DNA from: Streptomyces filipinensis | Lineage (GTDB): Bacteria; Actinomycetota; Actinomycetes; Streptomycetales; Streptomycetaceae | Assembly (NCBI RefSeq): GCF_014649495.1 | Contig: NZ_BMTD01000005.1 | Coordinates: forward strand, 1 to 64,000 | Length of the DNA: 64,000 bases | Reading direction: 5' to 3' | Shown: positions 9,336 through 17,370 of the stretch, in pieces | How the letters are laid out: every line of letters begins with the position of its first letter | Position numbering within the stretch: the first letter of the stretch is position 1 | Position numbers and translations under genes: made by a program | The notes under the pieces: generated by a model | What the model saw: the letters and a program-made list of their open reading frames with translations, nothing else | What the model was told of the DNA's origin: nothing | Databases searched by the model: none

Positions 9336-9485
9336 ACTGACCAGTGCCCACCCGAGCCCGCCCCGACCGGCCTCGCCCGCCTGACCGGCCGGTCAGGGTA
9401 GGCGTGGCCCCGGCGGATGTTCAGGCACCAGCTGTATGGACCCGGCGAAGCGCTTGGGCCGGCCGGGCCGGATCGCGCGTGCGGA

Positions 9486-9660
9486 GGGGATGCGGTGTGT
9501 GGGCCGGGTCGAGCGCGGGGGTGGGATCAGTCGCGTGGGCTGGGTCGCGGGTGTGGAAGGGATGGGTCGCGGGGACCGGGACCGACGTATGCGCCTGGAC
9601 CAGGCCGTGCGCCTGGATCGGATCACGCGCCTGGGGTGGATCGACTGCCTGGAACGGGTG
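9486..9660. repeat. Degenerate short tandem repeat, about 18-bp period
   Basis: Successive 18-bp steps share GGRTCG and GCGCCTGG cores. One minus-strand frame would read a loose six-residue DPxxAR-like pattern. The units are too diverged to be a recent expansion. The block lies just beyond the stop of the small gene at 9828. Confidence 0.5.
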
Positions 9661-9827
9661 CCGGGGCCGCCGGTCGGCCGGCCCGCGTGGACGGATCGGG
9701 TCCGGGGAACCGGCCCGCGTTCGCGTCGTCGCCGAGTGGCGGGGCACGCGGAAGGTCCGGGCCCGCGCGCCGCGGGTCGTTCGCCCCCCGGCGGTCGCTC
9801 CGGGTGTGTGCGGTCCCCGCCCGATGC

Positions 9828-10295
9828 TCACTGCCCGCCCAGCGGTCCGAGGACGGCGAGGGAGCCGTTGGCCTGCCGCAGCGCGTCCTCGAGCGCGCCG
9901 GGCGAGTGGAGCCTGCCGGTCCCGTCGGGCGGCACGAGCCACTCCAGGAAGCGTGCGGGCCGGTACGGCGGCGGTACGGCGACCCAGGCCCCCTTGGTCG
10001 CGTACCGCAGACCGGCCCCCACCCAGCCCCCGCAGGGGTCCGGCGGCAGGAAGAACCCGACCCGGCCCGCCGCCGTGTCGACCAGTGCCGGCCCTGGAAC
10101 GGGCACCCCGGGCCGCCACAGCAGGTCCAGTGTGAGCAGACCCAGCCGGTCGGGGACACTCAGCAGATCCCAGAAGCGGCCGGCCTCCAGCAGTGCGACG
10201 CCCTCGCCGTGATCCCACTCCCGTTTGCAGGAGCGCGGGTCCGCCGCGGCCGCGGCCAGCCACTCCACGCCCCGCATCCACATCGTGTTCGTCAT
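9828..10295 (-). CDS. Conserved hypothetical protein
   Basis: 155 residues from the ATG at 10295, preceded by GGAG at good spacing. The frame is open further upstream, but that part is low-complexity and crosses intergenic repeats. The sequence begins MTNTMWMRGVEWLAAAA, has no signal peptide or membrane helix, and carries Trp/Phe-rich segments such as LLTLDLLWRPGVPVPGPALVD and GFFLPPDP. I recognise it only as similar in style to small Streptomyces proteins, some of which are annotated as primase/polymerase-like. I cannot assign a function. Confidence 0.7.
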   Translation of the reverse strand: MTNTMWMRGVEWLAAAAADPRSCKREWDHGEGVALLEAGRFWDLLSVPDRLGLLTLDLLWRPGVPVPGPALVDTAAGRVGFFLPPDPCGGWVGAGLRYATKGAWVAVPPPYRPARFLEWLVPPDGTGRLHSPGALEDALRQANGSLAVLGPLGGQ

Positions 10296-10394
10296 GCACT
10301 GCTCCGGGTCTCCTCGCGCGCCCGCGCTCGACGCGGGAAACGGCCGTGGCCGGGCACTCCGTGCGCCTGCACGCCAACCCGGCATATGCATGCT

Positions 10395-10410
10395 CGTAGA
10401 TATTTCTACG
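10395..10410. promoter_or_regulatory. Operator-like inverted repeat CGTAGA-N4-TCTACG
   Basis: AT-rich symmetric site 100 bp upstream of the ATG at 10295, in otherwise GC-rich DNA. It is a plausible repressor site for the minus-strand gene; the binder is unknown. Confidence 0.35.
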
Positions 10411-10453
10411 TGGCGGAAGGGGTGGCGCACCCTGGCGTTTGAGCTGGGACGTT

Positions 10454-10474
10454 CGAACTCCGCTTGGGAGTTCG
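10454..10474. promoter_or_regulatory. Inverted repeat CGAACTC-N7-GAGTTCG
   Basis: Perfect 7-bp arms in the intergenic region between the SpoIIE phosphatase (stop at 10550) and the gene at 9828-10295. It could be a weak terminator for the phosphatase gene or an operator. Confidence 0.35.
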
Positions 10475-10549
10475 CCGGTTGGGGAGGTGAGGGAGGGAGG
10501 CGGGGAACGCGTGTCCCGCCGGATCGCCGTACCCGGTGCGCGGCCTCGC

Positions 10550-11656
10550 TCAGGCGGCCGGCGGCGCGGGTGCCAGCACCAGCATCGTGACGTCGTCCCG
10601 CACCGCGTAGCGCAGCTGTACGAGGTCCGCCCAGACCGCCCCGGGCAGCTCGGCGGGTGGTGTGCGGGCCAGGGCGGCGAGGCGCGCGGGCAGCGGGTAG
10701 AAGGTGTCGTCGGCGTCCCGTGCCTCCCACACCCCGTCCGAGGCCAGGAACAGCCGGTCGTCAGGCCCGAGCGGCACCGTGACCTCCTTCGGCGGGTCGA
10801 CGCCGACGAGCCCGAGCCCCAGCGGGGGTCCGGGCGCCACCGTCAGCTCCAGGGCGTGCTCCCCGTGCAGCAGGACCGGCGCCGGATGACCGCAGGCCAC
10901 CACCCGCACGACACGCCTGTCCGGGGAGAACTCCAGCAGCACCCCGGTGGCGAACAGTTCCGTGTGCCGCACGCCCGCCGAGTCCACCGCCAGCCTGCGG
11001 TCCATCCGCGCGGCCACCGACTCCAGGTCCGGCTGGTCCAGCACCGCCTCCCGGAAGGCGCCCAGCAGTGACACCACCGTCGCGACCGCCGACAGCCCGT
11101 GCCCCTGCACGTCGCCCACCACCGCACGCACTCCGTACGGCCCGTCGCGCACGTCGAAGAAGTCCCCGCCCACCAGCGTCCCGTCCTGCGCCGCCCGGTA
11201 GAAACCCGTGCACCCCACGCCCGCGACCCGCTTCGGAAGCGGTGGCATCACGGCACGCTGCACCGCCTCGCCGATCGCCCGCTCCGTGTCCAGCTGGGCG
11301 TCCCGGCGACTGCGCACATACGACACGAACACGCTCAGCGCGGCCACGAACACGATGGTGAGCAGATCGGTGTTGCCGGGGCGGTCCAGATGCGTCGCGG
11401 GCACGTTCAGCACCACGACGACCGCGAGGCCGAGGACCGCGGTGGCCAGCGGGCCGTACGACAGCACGGCCAGCGGCGGGATGGCCCCGAGCAGGAAGCC
11501 GAGATCGCGCGCATGGGGGGTGAGCAGCGTGGCCGTGCTGACGGCGACGAGCAGCAGCACGGGCAGCACCCGCACCCACCACGGCGGCGGCGCGCCCCGC
11601 AGCCAGCCGCGATCCTCCCGGTCCCCGCGCGACGACACGCCGCGCACCCATCGCAC
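10550..11656 (-). CDS. Membrane-anchored PP2C-type (RsbU/SpoIIE) serine phosphatase
   Basis: 368 residues. The N-terminal third (about 25-115) has four to five hydrophobic helices (VRVLPVLLLVAVS, FLLGAIPPLAVLS, LATAVLGLAVVVVLN, LLTIVFVAALSVFV). The cytoplasmic SpoIIE phosphatase domain follows (about 130-365), with metal-binding Asp residues in VGGDFFDV, VGDVQGHG and RLFLASDGV. RsbU-like enzymes dephosphorylate anti-anti-sigma factors and so switch sigma factors on. No anti-sigma partner is adjacent. The start at 11656 has no clear ribosome site; a few residues either way are possible. Confidence 0.88.
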   Translation of the reverse strand: MRWVRGVSSRGDREDRGWLRGAPPPWWVRVLPVLLLVAVSTATLLTPHARDLGFLLGAIPPLAVLSYGPLATAVLGLAVVVVLNVPATHLDRPGNTDLLTIVFVAALSVFVSYVRSRRDAQLDTERAIGEAVQRAVMPPLPKRVAGVGCTGFYRAAQDGTLVGGDFFDVRDGPYGVRAVVGDVQGHGLSAVATVVSLLGAFREAVLDQPDLESVAARMDRRLAVDSAGVRHTELFATGVLLEFSPDRRVVRVVACGHPAPVLLHGEHALELTVAPGPPLGLGLVGVDPPKEVTVPLGPDDRLFLASDGVWEARDADDTFYPLPARLAALARTPPAELPGAVWADLVQLRYAVRDDVTMLVLAPAPPAA

Positions 11657-11888
11657 ACCCCCAAGCTACGCCGCCCTTCCCACCGGGGCCTCCGGCCCCT
11701 GCGGCACCGGGGTCTCACCGGGCCTCGCGCCCGCCACGGCACCGGGCCGCGCCGTGGTCCCGCCCCCACGCGCGGCGCCCCTGGGCGGGCCGCCGGCCGA
11801 CGGCGCTGCGATAACCGGTGGACGCCCCGGACACGGCCCTCCTAGGCTGAGCCGGCACGCCCGAGACGGACGGAAGGAGGCGAGCGTC

Positions 11889-11945
11889 ATGGCCACTGTC
11901 ATCCCGCGCTCCCGCCTCCCCGTCACCCGGGTGTGCCACGCCTGA
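11889..11945 (+). CDS. Possible Cys-containing leader peptide (18 aa)
   Basis: The frame MATVIPRSRLPVTRVCHA starts with ATG behind a very good GAAGGAGG ribosome site and stops 48 bp before the GNAT gene. Actinobacterial short upstream peptides that end in an R-V-C segment are known leaders of sulfur- and cysteine-related genes, and this one has the same Arg-rich, RVC-H ending. The resemblance is by eye, and a GNAT is not a classic target. Confidence 0.5.
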   Translation: MATVIPRSRLPVTRVCHA

Positions 11946-11993
11946 CCGGGAGCGCGTCCACGCCGCACCGCGGCACGCACCCCGGAGGAATCC

Positions 11994-12902
11994 ATGACCA
12001 CCCCGGTCATTCGTACGCTCGACGAGAGCAGTGCGCACCTCTTCGACACCATGCCCGACCCGCTGGGGTTCCGGGACAGGCACCGGCAGACCCGCTACCG
12101 CCCCGACTGGCAGCGCATCGCCGTCCGCGACGGCCGTACCGTGGCCCGCGCCGCCTGGTGGGGCCGGCCCGAAGACCCCGAGCCGCTCCTGATCAACTGG
12201 TTCGACGTGGCCGAAGGCGAGGAGGAGGCCGGCGCCGCACTCCTGCGGACGGCACCCTGGCCGACCGACGAACTCGAACTGGACCTGCCCGCCGGCTGGC
12301 GCTCCGAGGTCCGGCAGCGGGCCGCCGCCGACGTCCGCGCCGCCGCCGCCCGCGCGGCGGGGTACACCCCTCTGGTGGAGCGTTTCGTGTACCGCTGGAC
12401 CGCGGACCGGAGCGTGCCCGAGCGGCCCGGGCGCCTTCTCTTCACCGCCGAGCCGGACGACACGGTCTTCTTCGACCTGCTGCGCCGGATCCACTCCGTC
12501 ACCCTCGACGCACACGCCCGCCGGGCCATCGAGCAGGGCGGACCGGACCGGGCGGCACAGCAGGAACTGGACGTCTTCCACTGGTTCCCGTCCCCGCGCG
12601 CGTGGTGGCAGATCGCCCGCACGCCCGGGGGCGAGACGGTCGGTATCCACATCCCCGCACGCAACCCGTCCGGGTCCTGTGTCGGTTTCATCGGCGTCGT
12701 GCCCGAGCAGCGCGGCCACGGCTACGCCTACGACCTGCTCGCGGAGTGCACCCACTTCCTGGTGGCTCAGGGCGCCCGGTCCATCGCCGCCGCCACCGAC
12801 CGGACCAACCTCCCCATGGCCGCCCACTTCACCGCGGCCGGTTACCCCGTCGTACGGGAGCGCATCACCTTCTGGTCCGACGGCGGTGTCAGTGCCGGGT
12901 GA
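11994..12902 (+). CDS. GNAT family N-acetyltransferase
   Basis: 302 residues from ATG with GGAGGA upstream. The C-terminal half carries the GNAT acetyl-CoA-binding region: VGFIGVVPEQRGHGYAYDLL (motif A, Q/RxxGxG/A form) near 225-245, followed by ATDRTNLPMAAHFTAAGY typical of the C-terminal strand and helix. The N-terminal half is divergent, as in two-domain GNATs. The acceptor substrate is unknown. The gene follows the possible leader peptide at 11889 and ends at a terminator shared with the convergent oxidoreductase. Confidence 0.85.
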   Translation: MTTPVIRTLDESSAHLFDTMPDPLGFRDRHRQTRYRPDWQRIAVRDGRTVARAAWWGRPEDPEPLLINWFDVAEGEEEAGAALLRTAPWPTDELELDLPAGWRSEVRQRAAADVRAAAARAAGYTPLVERFVYRWTADRSVPERPGRLLFTAEPDDTVFFDLLRRIHSVTLDAHARRAIEQGGPDRAAQQELDVFHWFPSPRAWWQIARTPGGETVGIHIPARNPSGSCVGFIGVVPEQRGHGYAYDLLAECTHFLVAQGARSIAAATDRTNLPMAAHFTAAGYPVVRERITFWSDGGVSAG

Positions 12903-12963
12903 GGGTTGACGGGCCCACTGTTCGGAGCCGCGGCCGCCCTGCCGGTGGATCGCCGACTCCAGC

Positions 12964-13009
12964 CCTGCCCGCGCCGGCACCGAGGGGGAACCAGGGCCGC
13001 GCGGGCAGG
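12964..13009. terminator. Bidirectional terminator
   Basis: Perfect 10-bp arms (CCTGCCCGCG and complement) around a 26-nt internal segment, between the convergent GNAT and Gfo/Idh genes. Confidence 0.55.
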
Positions 13010-13025
13010 CGGGTGGGGGCCGGGG

Positions 13026-13913
13026 TCAGTCCCGGGCGGCTGTGAGGCGGGACTCCGCCGTGGCCAGGATCTCGGTGACGCGGAGGCCGAACGCGGCGTC
13101 GCAGGCGTGCGGGCGGCCCGTGCGGGCGGCCCGCAGCAGGGCGTCGGTGGCGCGCGTGAGCGCGGGGATCGCTCCCTCGGAACTCCCCGGCATCAGCGCC
13201 ACGCCCTCCTCGCCCCGCAGCTCCACATCGGCCCCCGCCGCCGCGGGCGGGGCCGTCAGGCTCAGCGTGAGCGTGCTCGACGCGCCGGTGGCGTGGTCGA
13301 GGACCAGGTGGACGGTGTCCGCCGGGCCGTGTGCCGCCGCCACCACCTGCCGTACGTCGCCGAGGACCGGCAGCAGGACCGACAGCGCGTGCGGGCCGAC
13401 GTCCCACAGCGCGCCCTTCTCCCGCCGCCACGGCGAGGCCGCGAACGGGCTGTCGGAGGTGAACACCGCCCCCAGCCACTGCGCACGGGCCGTGAACCAG
13501 CCCGCCACGGCCGCCTGTTCGTCGATCCAGGCTTCCGGTTCCTTCTGGAAACGCGCGGTGAGGAACACCACCGAGGCCACCTGGGCCCGCTCCGCCGCGC
13601 TCACGACGGCGCGCCCCTGGTCCACCGACACGGCGAGCGGCTTGTCCAGCAGCAGATGCCGGCCCGCCCGTGCCGCACGCACCGCCAACTCGGCCTGCAC
13701 CGAAGGCGGCAGGGCCACGGCCACCGCGTCCACGTCGGCCAGCAGCGCGTCCACGTCGTCGTACACGGGGACGTCGTACGGCTCGGCCAGCGTCGCGGCC
13801 GCCTCCGGCCGGCGCCCCCACACCCCGGCGAACTCCACGCCGGGGTGCCCGGCGAGTGCGGGGGCGTACGCCGCCTGGGCCCACGGGCCCGTTCCCAGCA
13901 GTCCGATACGCAT
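13026..13913 (-). CDS. Gfo/Idh/MocA family oxidoreductase
   Basis: 295 residues from ATG 13913 (GAAAGGAA upstream); the longer open frame overlaps the ATP-grasp gene and is not family-like. The N-terminal Rossmann motif GLLGTGPWAQAAY binds NAD(P), and LLLDKPLAV is the EKP-type motif with the catalytic Lys (DKP here). WDVGPHALS provides the conserved D-x-x-x-H near 190. The family acts on sugars and other polyols. It lies only 35 bp after the graspetide ligase stop on the same strand, so it may belong to that operon, but a RiPP role would be unusual. Confidence 0.85.
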   Translation of the reverse strand: MRIGLLGTGPWAQAAYAPALAGHPGVEFAGVWGRRPEAAATLAEPYDVPVYDDVDALLADVDAVAVALPPSVQAELAVRAARAGRHLLLDKPLAVSVDQGRAVVSAAERAQVASVVFLTARFQKEPEAWIDEQAAVAGWFTARAQWLGAVFTSDSPFAASPWRREKGALWDVGPHALSVLLPVLGDVRQVVAAAHGPADTVHLVLDHATGASSTLTLSLTAPPAAAGADVELRGEEGVALMPGSSEGAIPALTRATDALLRAARTGRPHACDAAFGLRVTEILATAESRLTAARD

Positions 13914-13948
13914 GTGGCGTTCCTTTCTCCGAGCCGCTCCCCGCACCC

Positions 13949-14932
13949 TCAAGAGGCTGCGCTCCGGTCGCCCTCCGCACACCTGCGGTCCCGGTCCCCG
14001 CCCCCGGCGAGCCACCTGGCGATCGTGGCGGCGATGGGCTGACCTGTGTCCATCTCGACGAAACCGAACTGGCCCGACTGGTTGCACTCCAGGAACCACC
14101 AGATCCCGTCGGCGTCCTCGGCGAAGTCGAATGCGCCGTACGCCAGTTCCGCGCCCCTCATGTACCGCCGTACGCCCTCGGCGACGCGCGGCGGCACCTC
14201 CGCGGGCAGCCAGGGGGAGACCGACGGGGCGAACCGGACGTCCACGTCGTCCGGGTGGGCGTCGGGGTCGGCAGGCTTGCGCGCGGCCAGCAGGGTGTCG
14301 CCGACGGCGGTGAGCCGGATGTCGGCCCGCTTGCCGACCCGCCGCTGCAGCAGCGTCGGACCGAAGGCCACCGCGGAGAAGTCGGTGTCCGGCGCGACCC
14401 GGCTGGTCGGCACCGCACGCGGCGGCTCCTGCGGATGCGCGCCGGACACCGGTTTGACCACCAGGTCCGGGAAGCGCTCCGCGAACTCCCGGGCCGCCTG
14501 CGGGAACGTCGTGATCAGCGTGGCCGGCACCGCGAGGCCGCTGTTCTGGGCGAGGCGCAGCTGCCAGGGCTTGTGGCGGGCGCGCCGGGCCGCGTCCGGA
14601 TGGTTCATCCAGCGCGCGTCGGTGGTGCGCAGCATGCCGTACAGCGCCTGCGACGACTCCTCCGTCAGCCAGGCGGACGGCTGGGCGGCGCGGGCGGCGG
14701 CATCGCCGGGTCTGCGCACCCAGATGGAGCGCAGGCCGTTCATACTCACCAGGCGCCCGCCGGCGGACAGATGCCCGCGACAGGCGCCCTGGACGTACTC
14801 GCCCGACAGCGCCACCCCGTTGGTGAGGTCGGCGGGGTCCAGCCGGACGACCGGCACGCCGGCCTCGCCCAGTCGCAGGACCACCATGTCGGCCGTCACG
14901 TCTTCTTCACTGGTCAGGATGAGCACGGTCAT
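13949..14932 (-). CDS. ATP-grasp ribosomal peptide maturase (graspetide ligase, SAV_5884-like)
   Basis: 327 residues from ATG 14932. The chain resembles the SAV_5884-type ATP-grasp maturases: N-terminal MTVLILTSEEDVTADMVV, an ATP-grasp core with DLVVKPVSGAHP (nucleotide-binding Lys), and a Mg-binding end with GAFDFAEDADG and FLECNQSGQFGFVE (metal-ligand Glu and Asn). These enzymes phosphorylate Asp/Glu side chains of a precursor and form esters or amides with Thr/Ser/Lys. The precursor gene lies 17 bp upstream on the same strand, so the two are cotranscribed. No protein methyltransferase is adjacent, unlike in aspartimide-forming relatives. Confidence 0.9.
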   Translation of the reverse strand: MTVLILTSEEDVTADMVVLRLGEAGVPVVRLDPADLTNGVALSGEYVQGACRGHLSAGGRLVSMNGLRSIWVRRPGDAAARAAQPSAWLTEESSQALYGMLRTTDARWMNHPDAARRARHKPWQLRLAQNSGLAVPATLITTFPQAAREFAERFPDLVVKPVSGAHPQEPPRAVPTSRVAPDTDFSAVAFGPTLLQRRVGKRADIRLTAVGDTLLAARKPADPDAHPDDVDVRFAPSVSPWLPAEVPPRVAEGVRRYMRGAELAYGAFDFAEDADGIWWFLECNQSGQFGFVEMDTGQPIAATIARWLAGGGDRDRRCAEGDRSAAS

Positions 14933-14949
14933 CTTCCAGGGCCCGCGGC

Positions 14950-15141
14950 TCAGTCGTCGAAGTGCGTCTTGGAACCGGCGGTCGACGTCGTGGTCCCGAG
15001 TGCCCTGAGAGTCGCATGGTCGGTGGCGGCGATCCGCCCGTCCGGGAGGACGTTCAACTGCAGTCCGGAGTCGTACGCGTACGGAGTGGTGACGTCCAAC
15101 TGCACAGCAGGGCGTGCGTAGTTGAGCGTGAACGGTTGCAT
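14950..15141 (-). CDS. Graspetide precursor peptide (ATP-grasp-target RiPP)
   Basis: 63 residues. The leader part starts MQPFTLNYARPAVQLDV and includes LQLNVLPDGR, matching the putative ATP-grasp-target RiPP family. The core after residue 47 is LGTTTSTAGSKTHFDD: hydroxyl donors Thr50-52, Ser53, Thr54, Ser57 and Thr59, Lys58, and only Asp62 and Asp63 as acidic acceptors. At most two side-chain lactones (or one lactam plus one lactone) can therefore form in the tail. AGGGAGA precedes the ATG. A perfect palindrome lies 60 bp upstream. Export and leader-removal genes are not seen nearby. Confidence 0.92.
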   Translation of the reverse strand: MQPFTLNYARPAVQLDVTTPYAYDSGLQLNVLPDGRIAATDHATLRALGTTTSTAGSKTHFDD

Positions 15142-15707
15142 GGTCTCTCCCTGATTCGGCTTTCATGTCCTTATACGATTCGAACGGGTGATTGGTTTCC
15201 TTACGCTGCGTAATCGTTGGTGGGGCGGGCGGGCCGGAAAGGCCTTCTGGCATGGGAGGTTGGGGGAGAGGCGGACGAGCAGAGTGAGCGGGACCACACC
15301 GCCGCGACGGTCGGATCGGCGCCCGGGGTGCGGGGAGTGGCGGGCGGCGCCTCTCCGTGCTTCGGCCCGGTCGCCTCCCCCGCAGGGATTCTTCCCAGAG
15401 CAGGCGTGCGGTTCGTAGGCCTGTGGAATGTGGGACGATGCGCTCGTCGGCCCGGTGCCGGACCGGACTCGGCAGGAGTCGCCGGCGTACCTGGCACCGG
15501 TGACCGGGATCGTGGAACTGCGCGCAGCGGAGGCACTGGCCGCCGAACCCGCGGATTCACCTCCTCCCCTGCGACCGGCCGGCTTCCGCTCGGCGACTGT
15601 CTCCGGCGGGTCCGCAAGGGCCCGAAGCGTCCGAACCGCCTGGTGACCGGGATCGTCCACCGCGACCGTGCGACCAGGGCCGTGCCGCGTGCGGCCGTGC
15701 CCGCCAG
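15142..15707. other. Intergenic region with the graspetide promoter; no intact gene seen
   Basis: The right-hand end of the graspetide locus (15142-15215) is AT-richer and should contain the minus-strand promoter, including a TATAAG-like element near 15172. The rest up to the TPR pseudogene shows short open frames without ribosome sites or recognisable domains. A 15-bp block GGTGACCGGGATCGT occurs twice, about 140 bp apart, around 15500 and 15641. Confidence 0.5.
15201..15213. promoter_or_regulatory. Palindrome TTACGCTGCGTAA upstream of the graspetide precursor
   Basis: Perfect 6+1+6 palindrome about 60 bp upstream of the precursor ATG on its promoter side. It is a candidate operator for the RiPP operon; no cognate regulator gene is adjacent. 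Confidence 0.45.
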
Positions 15708-16755
15708 GTGGTACCGGTGGCGGCGGCACTGTCCGCCATGAAGGGCGAACCGCTGGCCCGGCCCGGCGCATACGGGCTGATGAGCCTGTTGGCGTTCCTC
15801 GCGCCCGCGCGGCTCGACCTGCGGCTGCCGTTCGGCCACGACGTGGACACGGGCCTCCTGCCGCCACCGCTGCGCGATCCGGACGTGTACGCCACGGCCT
15901 GGGCCGCCCTCGCCGAGTACGGGCTGGTCAGGCTCGCGCCAGACGGATCCGAGCTCAGAGCACTCCGTGGTGCAGGCCGCGGTCCGCACCCTGGTGATGC
16001 GACCCTACTGGGCCGGTGCGGCCCTGCTCGTGTGCGCCGAGGCACTCGACGAGACCGGCCTCCCTTCCGACGCGGACCGGCTCGCGAGCCACACGGAGCA
16101 CGCCGTCGCGCACATGCGCGAAACGAACCGGCTGCAGCCGCTCCGCGCGCGGGTGCTGCGCGACCCGGGCATGGCCGCGGGCCGGCGGTGACGGACCGAG
16201 CAGGCGAAACGGCTGCTGAAGGACTCCCTGGAGATCTCTCTCGCGATCCGGCGCGGCGACCGTGCCGACCTGGCGGAGGCGTACCACCAGTACGGCCATG
16301 CCCTCTCGGAGAACGGCGCCCCGGCCGCGGGACGGGCCCGGATCGACCAGGCGATCGCCCTGGCGACGGAAGTCCGCGGATCGGACACCCCGCAGGTCGC
16401 GCGCTACAGGCACACCCGGTCGGCGGTCCTGCGCGCGCTCGGCGAGCCCGGGGCCGCCAAGGCGGAGCTGCCGGCCGCCCTGGCGATCGGGGAGAGGCGT
16501 CCTGAAGCGGGCAGCCCGGACCTCGCGGTCGGCCGGCAGTCGCTGGGCGTGTTCCTGCACGAGGAAGGAGACCTGGGGGTGCCCCGGCGCGAGAGGGGAC
16601 GGGCTCTGGCCCGGCTGCCGGCCGCGGTGGGGGAGAACGATCACAGGGTGGCCGCCTGCCGGTCCACGCTCTCCCGGGTGCTGCGCGCTCTGGGTGAGCT
16701 GGAGGAGGCACGGGACCAGCTCGCCGCGGCGGTGGCCGCCGGGGCACGCGGTGCC
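15708..16755 (+). pseudogene. Decayed NB-ARC/TPR-type regulator (C-terminal part)
   Basis: The first frame reads LMSLLAFLAPARLDLRLPF and AAWAALAEYGLVRLAPDG, the segment that follows the NB-ARC ATPase core in Streptomyces TPR regulators. Near 15958 the reading shifts frame into HSVVQAAVRTLV, the usual next motif. An in-frame stop TGA at 16189 then interrupts it. After the stop, TPR-like helices continue in the same frame (EQAKRLLKDSLEISLAIR, LAEAYHQYGHALSENG, VGRQSLGVFLHEEGDL). The NB-ARC domain itself is missing. FxSxx-COOH RiPP systems use similar TPR proteins, but no other member of that system is visible. Confidence 0.7.
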
Positions 16756-17370
16756 CGGCGTACCGGCCGGGCCGGTCGGCGCCGGGCGTGTCGGGCATGG
16801 GGGCGAGGCCGGCGAACGCGTCCTCGGGGTCGTCGGACGGCGGCGCTCCGAAATCCGAAGCACCCGAGGCATGCAGTGCGGCCAGGGCTTGGCCGAAATA
16901 CAGCGTCTTCGCCGGGTCCGGCCGCCCGGTGGAGATCCGCTCCGCCGCCGTCCGCCGCTCGTCGGACCCGCGTACCGCCGGCACCCGGACCGCGTCCGCG
17001 GCGGCCGGCCGGCGCAGTGCCGCCACGTCGGCGCGGAGTTCCCCGAGAGCATTGCCGCGCTTGACCATCACCGCAGTTCAGCCGTTCAGTGTCATCTCGG
17101 CCGGCGCCCCGGCAGCCGTCGGGGCACCCATGGCCGGGCGTCGGGTGAGCCGGCGCTCCACCGGCCCCGGAGGGCGGTCACGGCTGACGGCGCAGGACCC
17201 CCAACAGGGGGCGGTAGCGCGGGCCTTCAACTATTGCTACGACTGTTTTCAGCCAAACCCCGGCGGTAACTACCCGTGCTGATTCCGTACGGCTAGCGTG
17301 AGGGCGCCGCGCAGCCACACCAGGGGCACAGGGCCCCGCCGGGACTAGCGCGCGGCGGAGGATTTCCCTC
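16756..17370. other. Region between the TPR relic and the cyclodipeptide operon
   Basis: On the minus strand a frame beginning near 17071 (MVKRGNALGELRADVAAL) reads a plausible but unrecognised sequence for about 100 residues, then runs antisense into the TPR relic without a stop. It may be a truncated gene start. The right part (17220-17300) is AT-richer and probably holds the promoter of the CDPS operon. Confidence 0.4.

Larger units (their letters stand above)
8969..9827. other. Gene-free region of about 860 bp built largely of degenerate tandem repeats
   Basis: No frame here has a credible start, ribosome site or family-like sequence. The region is dominated by two repeat blocks annotated separately (63-bp units at 9083-9335 and about 18-bp units at 9486-9660). 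It must also contain the promoter of the serine hydrolase gene that starts at 8968. Confidence 0.6.

Noticed and set aside
9421..10377. Extended minus-strand frame giving a hexapeptide-repeat protein
   Set aside because: It overlaps the conserved gene at 9828-10295 in another frame and has no ribosome site.
15557..17071. 500-codon minus-strand frame across the TPR relic
   Set aside because: Most of it is antisense to TPR-like sequence; only the first 100 residues look possible, noted as low confidence.
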